NCBI GenBank assembly: GCA_903820285.1
Contig: CAIJGS010000065.1
Location: forward strand, 1-33,762
Origin: an uncultured Verrucomicrobia subdivision 3 bacterium
GTDB lineage: Bacteria > Verrucomicrobiota > Verrucomicrobiia > Limisphaerales > UBA11358
Length of the DNA: 33,762 nt
Direction of reading: 5' to 3'
In this document: piece after piece, positions 7,367-16,400 of the stretch
Numbering within the stretch: the first letter of the stretch is position 1
How the letters are laid out: the number at the start of each line of letters is the position of its first letter
Position numbers and translations under genes: made by a program
The notes under the pieces: model-generated
The model's database searches: none
Told to the model about the DNA's origin: nothing
The model's input: only the letters and a program-made list of their open reading frames with translations

Positions 7367-9496
7367 ATGAAACGCCAGCTGCCAGCCGCCGACCAGACCG
7401 CCGAACTGCGCCAACGCGCCGAGGCCCGGTTGCGCGCGCACAGCGGCAAGCAGCGTTCCACAGCGGTGGTGGCCAAGCCCGGCGCCGACGCGCGGCGACT
7501 GCTCCACGAATTGCAGGTCCACCAGATTGAGCTGGAAATGCAGAACGCCGAATTGCGGCAGGCGCGGGATGAACTGGAGCTGGCGCTGGAGAATTACATC
7601 GACCTCTACGATTTTGCGCCGAGCGGATATTTTACCCTCACCGCATCGGGGGCCATTCGGCAGGCCAATCTGGCCGGGGCGACCCTGGCCGGGATCGAAC
7701 GTTCCCGTTTGGTAGGGCAGTCCTTTGAGCGACTGGTTGACACGGAGTCTCGGCCCGCATTCAAAGCCTTTCTCAAAGACGTTTTTGCCGGCCAGACCAA
7801 ACAGACGGGTGATTTTGAGCTGGCCGGCCAAGGCCAGCCGCCCCGGTTCGTGAACATCGAAGCCCAAAGCCTGGCCAACGGGTCGGAATGTCGCGCTACC
7901 GTGGTGGACATCACCGCACGCAAAGTCGCGGAGGTGACCACCACGCAACTGGCGGCGATAGTGAATTCTTCGAGTGACGCCATCATCGGAAAAGATCTGA
8001 ATGGCATCATCACCAGTTGGAACGCCGGTGCGGAAAAGATTTTCGGATATGCGGCGGTCGAAGTACTGGGTTGTCCGATTACGCGGCTGATTCCAACTGA
8101 CCGGTGGCAAGAGGATGTGCAGATCATAAGCCAGGTCATGCGGGGGGGAAGCGTGAAGTCTTTTGAGACCGTACGGCTGGTTAAAGGCGGACGGCTGCTG
8201 GACATGTCAGTGACGGTCTCACCCGTTTGGAGTGCGGCCGGCAAAATCGTGGGGGCATCGGTCGTGGCGCGGGACATCACCGAGCGCAAGGCAGCGGAAG
8301 TGGCGTTGCGCCGCAACGAGGCGCTTTTTTCCGCGCTGATTCAACAGGCCCCGGTTGGCGTATATGTGGTGGATGCCCAATTATGCCTCCGCCAGGTCAA
8401 CCCCCTGGCGTTGCCCGTTTTCAAAAATGCCCAACCGCTGATTGGCCGGGATTTTGCTGAAATCATCCAGGTCATCTGGCCGCCGCCGGTGGCGGATCAA
8501 ATTATGGTCCGCTTTCGGCACACGTTGAAGACAGGAGAAGCTTACCAATCACCTGAATTTGGCGAGCGGCGCCAAGATACCGGCCTGATAGAGTATTATG
8601 AATGGCAGCTCCAACGGGTCACGCTGCCCGCGGGCGAACATGGCGTGGTTTGTTTTTTTAACAACATCACCGAGCGCAAAAAAGCGGAGGCTGATCAGCG
8701 ACGTCTGGAAGTGATGACCGCCTCCAACCGAAAGTTGGAGCGGGAAATCAGCCGGCGTAAAACGCTGGAGCAGGCGCTTAAGACCAGCGAGCAACAATTG
8801 CGGCAATTATCCCACGAAATTCTGCTCACCCAGGAAGCCGAACGCAAGCGTATCAGCCGCGAGTTGCATGATACAGTACTCCAAACCCTGGTGGGCATTG
8901 GCATTCATCTGGCCTCTTTGACGCCGAAGCCGGCGGACAATCCAGCGAGCCTCCGGCGGAAAATTGCGCAGACACAATTGCTGGTGGAAAAATCACTGGC
9001 CATGGTGCACCGGTTCGCCGTGGAACTGCGCCCGACGGTTTTGGATGACTTGGGACTGATTCCTGCGCTGCACACTTTCATGAAGGATTTCATGAAACGC
9101 ACCGGGGTAAGGGCGCGTTTAACCGCCTATGCGGCCGTAAACGAACTGCCCCTTGAACAGGCGGTTGTTCTTTATCGCGTCGCTCTGGAAGCCCTCAACA
9201 ACGTGGCCATCCATGCGCAGGCCAGTGTGGTGGAGGTGCAAATTAATAAACTGCGGGACTGGGTTTGCCTGACGATAACCGACGATGGCAAATGTTTTGA
9301 CGTAAAACGGGTGCTCCGCACGAAAGGCGACGGACGATTGGGGTTGCTCGGGATGCGGGAACGCTTGCAGATGGTCGGGGGCAAATTCACGGTCAAATCC
9401 ACACCCGGTCACGGCACGACCGTCTCCGCGCGGATACCAGACAGCAGCAAAGGAAAAAAAAAGGCAAGGAAGGGGGCGTCAGAAACCAAGGCTTAA
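7367..9496 (+). CDS. Multi-PAS sensor histidine kinase (HisKA_3/NarL-type)
   Basis: This encodes 709 residues with no transmembrane segment, so it is a cytoplasmic sensor. An N-terminal coiled region (ADARRLLHELQVHQIELEMQ) leads to three PAS domains: about 80-185, about 195-315 (AIVNSSSDAIIGKDLNGI, closing with ARDITERKAAE) and about 322-445 (closing with FNNITERKKAE). A linker helix leads to the dimerisation/phosphoacceptor helix EAERKRISRELHDTVLQTLV with His501. The ATPase domain has EALNNVAIHA (N box), ITDDGKCFDV (G1 box, with Cys where Gly is common), GLLGMRERLQMVGG (G2) and TPGHGTTVSARIP. It lies just after the CheB-CheR fusion. Its output partner is unclear: the convergent response regulator has no DNA-binding domain. 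Confidence 0.92.
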   Translation: MKRQLPAADQTAELRQRAEARLRAHSGKQRSTAVVAKPGADARRLLHELQVHQIELEMQNAELRQARDELELALENYIDLYDFAPSGYFTLTASGAIRQANLAGATLAGIERSRLVGQSFERLVDTESRPAFKAFLKDVFAGQTKQTGDFELAGQGQPPRFVNIEAQSLANGSECRATVVDITARKVAEVTTTQLAAIVNSSSDAIIGKDLNGIITSWNAGAEKIFGYAAVEVLGCPITRLIPTDRWQEDVQIISQVMRGGSVKSFETVRLVKGGRLLDMSVTVSPVWSAAGKIVGASVVARDITERKAAEVALRRNEALFSALIQQAPVGVYVVDAQLCLRQVNPLALPVFKNAQPLIGRDFAEIIQVIWPPPVADQIMVRFRHTLKTGEAYQSPEFGERRQDTGLIEYYEWQLQRVTLPAGEHGVVCFFNNITERKKAEADQRRLEVMTASNRKLEREISRRKTLEQALKTSEQQLRQLSHEILLTQEAERKRISRELHDTVLQTLVGIGIHLASLTPKPADNPASLRRKIAQTQLLVEKSLAMVHRFAVELRPTVLDDLGLIPALHTFMKDFMKRTGVRARLTAYAAVNELPLEQAVVLYRVALEALNNVAIHAQASVVEVQINKLRDWVCLTITDDGKCFDVKRVLRTKGDGRLGLLGMRERLQMVGGKFTVKSTPGHGTTVSARIPDSSKGKKKARKGASETKA

Positions 9497-9609
9497 ACGG
9501 TTAATGACGGTCACTGCCTTTCTGAGAAAACAGCCCGATTATTTTTATTTGTGGTCAGAAGTTGCTCTGGCACCGACGGGCCAGGGAAATTGGTTTGGAA
9601 GGTGGTAAA

Positions 9610-10149
9610 TCATCCGACCGCCAGTCGAGATTGAAGGGCAGGGGTGGTGCGGGCGTCAGCGGGAAGGTCACCACCGGCACTGACAGTCGCGGGCAAAACA
9701 TTTTTAACCGAGGCCAGCAACACCTGAAACGAATAGGGTTTGACCAGCAGGTTCACCGGTTGCAGAAAAGGGTAGCGGGCGAATTCCCAAGTGGGCAGAA
9801 ATACGGTGCCCATGATGACCGGCAAGGTCATCTGTGCGGCGTGTAATTTTTCGAGCAACTCGACGCCAGAAACCTGCGGCAGGAACTGGTCGATGATCAA
9901 AAGATCATATTGGGAATGTTGCAGCACCTGCCAAGCTGCGGCCCCATTTTCGGCGACATCCACCTGATAACCGGCATCCATCAACACTTCAGCCGTAAGC
10001 TGGCGATGGTCGCGTTTGGCTTCCACGACCAGAATGCGGTGCCGATAATTCGGGTCGCTCTGGGGCGGTTCAAATTTTTGAGTGTCAAAACTGGCGGTAA
10101 TTTTGGCCGTCATTGGTGCCAATTTAGCCGGAAATTCCAAGGTCGCCAT
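9610..10149 (-). CDS. Single-domain response regulator
   Basis: This encodes 179 residues, essentially one receiver domain (about 37-155) with a disordered N-terminus and a short proline/alanine tail. The phosphoacceptor is Asp87 in YDLLIIDQFLPQVSG, with Thr115 (VIMGTV) and Lys137 (NLLVKPYS). The acidic pocket is unusual: where most have two adjacent acids, this has VVEAKRD, so only Glu43 is in place. The start is uncertain, because the ATG at 10149 lies at the edge of a perfect palindrome (10147-10166); an ATG at 10113 would begin MTAKITASF and keep the whole domain. It converges on the histidine kinase gene, with 113 bases between the stops. With no output domain it probably acts by protein contact or phosphotransfer. 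Confidence 0.85.
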   Translation of the reverse strand: MATLEFPAKLAPMTAKITASFDTQKFEPPQSDPNYRHRILVVEAKRDHRQLTAEVLMDAGYQVDVAENGAAAWQVLQHSQYDLLIIDQFLPQVSGVELLEKLHAAQMTLPVIMGTVFLPTWEFARYPFLQPVNLLVKPYSFQVLLASVKNVLPATVSAGGDLPADARTTPALQSRLAVG

Positions 10150-10166
10150 GGGGTGTTCACCCCATG
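10147..10166. repeat. Palindrome CATGGGGTG-TT-CACCCCATG (copy 4, identical to copy 1)
   Basis: This is the same 20-base sequence as at 1364-1383, here extended to 10-base arms (10146-10167). Its left edge includes the possible start codon of the response regulator, so a hairpin or bound protein here could affect translation or transcription of that gene. Confidence 0.7.
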
Positions 10167-10475
10167 GACAGGTTCAAATTTGGGGGGCTTTGGGATTGGT
10201 CCACCCGTTAAGCCCATTTCAAACCTCTACAAATCAGCGGCCATACCCGGCTCCCGTGGGGGGAATACCCCATACCGTCAGACTGAGTAAAAGCGGATTC
10301 TAAAGGGGAGATCATTTGCATTTTTACACAACCTATTCCGGGGAGAACGACCAACGCCGCGCCTGAATTGAAGATTATCAGACCATTCGCAGCTGACAGG
10401 CGGAATGGCGGGTTGCCGCTATTGGGATTCCGGCGGCCAAATGATTCCTAGAATTGCGGCTGAAATTTTCGAACC
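10150..10475. other. Divergent gap between response regulator and glucan synthase
   Basis: About 325 bases with no supported gene. It contains two palindromes of the CATGGGGT family (10147-10166 and 10256-10275). Promoters for both flanking genes must lie here, but no convincing boxes were assigned. No Shine-Dalgarno sequence is evident before the glucan synthase start at 10476. Confidence 0.5.
10256..10275. repeat. Palindrome of the CATGGGGT family (copy 5)
   Basis: On the minus strand this reads GTATGGGGTATTCCCCCCAC, with GGGG/CCCC arms around TATTC. It lies about 200 bases upstream of the glucan synthase gene. Confidence 0.55.
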
Positions 10476-13400
10476 ATGCAGACACTGCCATTGCGCCTTC
10501 AAAACTGGGTGACCGACTTTGCGCGCGTGCGCCCCGGGGTGGGGGAACCGCCATTGCGAGCGGAGTTGTTCAGTGTTGAACAACTGGCGCGCCATGCCCG
10601 GACGCTGGCCGCCAATCATCAGGTGGTCACCCGGCGAGGTTCCAACAGCCTGCTGGACCGGCTGACACAAAATGAGAACATCCTGCGGACTTTCAACCGC
10701 GCGACCCTGGGTATGAAATCAGGCTGGCGCGTGATGCCCGCCGCCGAATGGCTGCTCGACAACTTCTACCTGATCGAAGAGCAGATACAAATGGCCAAAC
10801 GGCATCTGCCGCGCGGCTACAGCCGGGAGTTGCCCCGACTCTTGAACGGTGCCTGCACCGGGCTGCCCCGCGTTTATGACATCGTATTGGAATTGATTTC
10901 GCATGTGGATGCCCAGATTGATGCGGAACCGCTGCGTGCATTCATCGCCGCCTACCAGACGGTGCATTCCCTGAAACTCGGTGAGCTGTGGGCCATTCCC
11001 ATCATGTTACGGCTGGGACTGATTGAAAATCTCCAGCGCGTCAGCACCCGGCTCACCCTCGCGCGGACGGATCGTGATCTGGCGGATTTGTGGGTGGACC
11101 GTTTGCAGGAAATGGCGGAGAAAAATCCGTCCGACCTCGTCATTGTGGTGGCGAACATGGCGAAATCGGATCTGACCCTGTCCAGTTCTTTCGTGGCGGA
11201 ATTCTGCCAGCGGCTGTCACGGCAAAGCCCGGTGCTGCATCTCGCACGCGGCTGGCTCGAACAAAGGCTGGGGCAGCAAGGTTTATCCATCGAACAGCTG
11301 GTCCAGTTGGACAGTCAAAATCAGGCGGCCGATCAGGTTTCCGTCAGCCACAGCATTACCAGTCTGCGTTTCTTGAGTGCCATGGAGTGGAAGGAATTTG
11401 TGGAAAGCCTGAGTCTGGTCGAGACGATGTTGCGGGCCGATCCGGCCGATATTTACCGTTTGATGGATTTTGCCACGCGTGACCGGTACCGGCATGCCGT
11501 GGAGTATCTGGCCCGGCATTGTCAACTGGCCGAGGCGGAAGTCGCGCAGCGCGCCATCCAACTGGCCGCCGACAGTGCCCGGCAAAATGGTGTTTCCGAT
11601 CGGACCGCCCATGTTGGTTTTCATCTCATCGACCATGGCGAGGCTCAGCTGGCACGTCACTTAAAAGTCCGCTGGCCCTGGCAGACCGAGATGGAACGCT
11701 GCATCCACCGGTTTCCGCTGATTATTTACGGCGGCGGAATCGGCTTGCTCACGCTGCTGGCCACGGTGGGGTTTCTCCGGCAGTCGTTGGCGCTGGAACT
11801 GCAGGGTTGGAAACTCATATTCTTCACGTTGGTATTCCTGCTGTGCGCCAGTCAGCTGGCGGTCGCATTGGTGAACTGGCTGGCCACCCTGCTGGTAAAA
11901 CCCAGCCTGCTCCCGCGCATGGACTATTCCGCCGGCATCCCGGAAGATTGCCGGTGCATGGTGGTTGTGCCCACGATGCTAACGAGCGTGGCCGGCGTGG
12001 ACCGGCTGATCGAGACGGTGGAAATTCATCAGCTGGCGAACCGGGACGAGCATCTGCACTTTGCCTTGCTGACGGATTTCCGGGACGCGCCGGCGGAAAT
12101 TCTTCCGGGCGATGCTCTTTTGCTTCAACGGGCACGGACTGGCATCGAGCTGCTGAACCGAAAGTATGGGGCCAGCGGATTGAACCGGTTTTTTCTGTTC
12201 CATCGCCCGCGGCGCTGGAACGCCGGTGAAAACCTGTGGATGGGGTACGAACGCAAGCGGGGCAAGCTGATGGAATTCAATGCGCTCCTGCGCGGGGGTG
12301 CGCGCGACAGTTTTTCTGAAATCATCGGCGACACCGCCATCCTGCCGGCAATCAAGTATGTCATCACGCTCGACACTGACACCCAGCTGCCGCGCGAAGC
12401 CGCGCGGCAGCTCGTGGGCACGATGGCGCATCGGTTGAACCGGCCGGTATTCGACGACGCGCGCGGAATTGTCCGCGAAGGTTACAGCATTCTCCAGCCG
12501 CGCGTGGGCGTGAGCCTGCCGAGCGCACGCCGGTCGTGGTTTGTCCGGCTGTTTGCCGGCGACGCGGGCATTGATCCTTACACGCGCGAGGTGTCCGATG
12601 TCTATCAGGATGTCTTTCGCGAAGGTTCATTTATCGGCAAAGGCATTTACGATGTGGACGCCTTCCAGCGCGCCATGGCCGGGCGTTTTCCGGAGAACAC
12701 CATCCTGAGCCACGATTTGCTGGAAGCATGCCATGCCCGATCCGCGCTCGTCTCCGATGTGGAATTTTACGAGGAATTTCCCTCGCGCTACAACGTGGAC
12801 ATGGACCGTCGTTACCGCTGGATCCGGGGCGACTGGCAGATCACGCAATGGCTCCTGCCGCGCGTGCCCGGGGCGGACGCCCGGCGCATTGTCAACCCGC
12901 TTTCCGTGCTGTCACAATGGAAAATTTTCGACAATCTGCGGCGCAGTCTCGTTCCGTTGGCCTTGCTGGTGCTGTTGCTGGGAAGCTGGCTGCTCGTGCC
13001 GGAACTCGCCGGCCTCGGTTTGCTGTTGGTCGTTGGGATTATCGCCTTGCCGGGCTTGCTGGCGGCCCTGGTCAATGCCTTGCGCAAGCCGCATGATTTG
13101 CCCTGGACGATGCATTTGCGTGAAGTGGGCAGTGCAGGCGGGAGGCAGCTTTGCCAGATTTTTCTGACGCTGGCTTTTCTCGCTTACGACTCGTTTATCA
13201 GTGTGGATGCCATTGGCAAAACGCTGATCCGTCTGCTGGTGACCCGCAAACGATTGCTCGAATGGCAAACCTCCAGTGACTCCGAACGGGCCACGCACGC
13301 CGACCTCGCCGACTTTTATGCGACCATGTGGATTGCGCCCGGCATCGCGCTGGCCGCCGGACTGTTCCTCGTCATGCGTCATCCCGCGGAACTGGTTTTT

Positions 13401-16400
13401 GCCCTGCCGCTGCTGGTTGTCTGGCTGGCGGCACCGTGGATTGCCTGGTGGATCAGCCAGCCGATAGTGTCGGCGGCACCAGACCTGTCGCCGGCCCAGC
13501 TGGTATTTCTGCGGCATACCGCGCGCATGACCTGGCATTTCTTCGACACGTTTGTCGGCGCGCTGGAAAACTGGCTGCCGCCGGATAATTTTCAGGAAAT
13601 TCCCGACCCGACGATTGCCACGCGCACCTCCCCAACGAACATGGGTCTGGCGCTGCTCGCCAACCTCGCCGCGCGTGATATGGGCTATCTTTCAACGGGC
13701 GGCCTGATTGAGCGCACGCAAGCCGCGCTCGCCACGATGCAGCGGCTGGACCGGCATCGTGGGCATTTTTATAACTGGTATGAAACGCGAACGCTGAAAC
13801 CTTTGCTTCCGCTCTATATTTCCAGCGTGGATAGTGGCAACCTCGCCGGGCATTTGCTGACGCTCGGGGCCGGTTTGCGGGAACAGGCCAATGAAAGGAT
13901 TTTTACGCCCCAGATTTTTGCCGGTTTGCGCGACACGATAAAGGTTCTCCAGGGCTTGGTTCCGGAAAACAAACTGCTGGCGGAACTCGATGCGAAACTG
14001 GCGCCAGCCCCGGCCGGCCGGCGCGACGCCTTCGCCTTATTGCAAACCGCCGCGAGGCTGGCTGCCCAGATCGCGACGGCGCTGGCAACCGAAGACAAGG
14101 AAACCGCCCGCTGGGCGGACATATTAAAGCGTGATTGCGAGGCGCATTTGGAAGATTTGCACTTTCTCGCCCCCTGGCTGGCGCTGCCGGTTGCCACTCA
14201 GTTGGAGGGGAAATTCCGGCAACTAGACCAGGCCTGCACGTTGCTGGAAGTCTCATGCCTGGATAAATCGCCCGATTTGGTGGCGGACGAGGGCGGGGGG
14301 CTTGCACGCTGGCTGGGTGAAGCCGGCGATCACGCCCGTGGGCGGTTGCTTGCCCTTGAATCGTTGGCGAAGCAATGTGATGAATTGGCGGTGATGGATT
14401 TTGCTTTTATCTTCAATCCCATACGGGATTTGTTTGTCACCGGCTTCAATGTCACTGAACGCCGTTTCGACAACGGCTTTTATGATCTGCTGGCCTCGGA
14501 GGCGCGCCTGTGCAGTTACGTGGCCATAGCCTTGGGCCAGGTTCCGCAGGATCATTGGTTTTCCATGGGGCGGCTGCTCGTGGCGGCGCATGGCGAGCCG
14601 ATTCTCATTTCCTGGAGCGGTTCGATGTTTGAATATCTGATGCCGCTGCTGGTCATGCCAAACTATGAAAATACCCTGCTCGACCATACCTGCCAGGCCG
14701 CCGTCCAGCAACAGATCGAGTATGGCAAACTGCGCGGGGTGCCATGGGGGATTTCCGAATCCGGCTACAACCGGAGCGATGTTCAGCTCAATTATCAATA
14801 CCGCGCCTTCGGCGTGCCCGGCCTCGGCCTGAAACGCGGGCTGGCCGAAGATTTGGTGATTGCGCCTTACGCGACGGCGATGGCGCTGATGGTGGCGCCG
14901 GTGGCGGCCTGCGAAAATTTGCAACGGCTCGCCGCCGAAGGCCGGGCCGGGGCCTACGGTTTTCACGAGGCGGTGGATTACACGCCCGTGCGCCTGCCGC
15001 CGGGCGAAACCAGCGTGACGATCAAATCGTTCATGGCACATCACCAGGGCATGAGCCTGCTCGCGCTGGTGAATTTATTGCATGATTGCCCCATGCAACG
15101 GCGTTTCATGGCCTGCCCGCTGCTCAAGGCGGCGGACTTGCTTTTGCAGGAGCGCGTGCCCAGGGCCGCCCCGAGCGTGTTCATCGAGGATTTAAAATTG
15201 GAAGAGCCGCGCCGGCCGGCCGGCGAAGGTGAAAATGTGATGCGCCTGTTCACGAATTCCACCACGCCGGCACCGGAAGTGCATTTATTGTCCAACGGGC
15301 GCTACCATGTTGTCATCAGCAGCGCGGGCGGCGGCTATAGTCGCTGGCGTGAACTCGCGGTCACGCGCTGGCGCGAAGACGGGACGCGCGACTGCTGGGG
15401 GACGTTTGTTTATCTGCGCGACGTGGGCACCGGTGAGTTTTGGTCCGCGGCCCATCAACCGACCTTGAAGCCGACGAAAGGCTACGAAGCCATCTTCACC
15501 CAGGCGCGCGCGGAGTTTCGCCATCGGCATGCCGGTTTCGAAGTCCACACCGAGATCAGCGTCTCGCCGGAAGACGATGTGGAACTGCGGCGCATCACGA
15601 TTACCAATCGCTCGCCGGTAACGCGTCAGATCGAAGTGACCAGCTACGCAGAAGTCGTGCTCGCGCCGTCGGCAACGGATGCGGCACATCCCGCGTTCAG
15701 CAATCTCTTCGTGCAAACCGAATTCACGCCCGCATCATCATCAATCCTCTGCACTCGCCGCGCGCGTTCCATAGACGAGAAACCGCCGTGGTTGCTCCAC
15801 CTGATGCAGGTCCAGGGCGTTTGTGAGGGGGATATTTCCTGTGAAACCGACCGTTCCCGTTTTGTCGGACGCGGCGGCAGCCTCACCAATCCGGCGGCCA
15901 TGCAAACGCTTTCGCCGCTGTCCAACACCGTCGGCTCGGTGCTTGACCCGATTATTGCCCTGCGGCGAATAGTAACTTTGCCGCCGTATGGCAAAGCCAT
16001 CATTGATCTGGTTGTCGGCGCGACTGAGAGCCGGTCGACCGCGCTCGCGCAGGTGGAAAAATATCAAAGCCCGCGCATGACCGACCGCATCTTTGACCTC
16101 GCGTGGACGCATAGCCAGGTCACCTTGCATCAACTCGACGTGACCGAGGCGGAAGCGCAACTCTACGGCCATCTGGCCAGTGCGTTGATTTATGCCGACC
16201 CCGCGCGCCGCGCCAGCCATGGCGTGCTGCTAAGCAATCGTCGCGGCCAGAATGGACTCTGGAGCTACGGCATTTCTGGCGACTCGCCGATTGTTCTCCT
16301 GCGCATCAGCGACGCCGGCAAGATCGAAATTGTCCGGCAGCTCATCCAGGCGCATTCCTACTGGCGCATGAAGGGTTTGACCGTCGATCTCGTCATCTTA

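Noticed and set aside
5509-7476. 655-residue reading frame on the minus strand opposite the CheB-CheR fusion
   Set aside because: It is the mirror of a strongly supported gene in GC-rich DNA. Its translation is low-complexity (Gln/Gly/Leu-rich, mirroring the coiled-coil repeats) with no recognisable domain.
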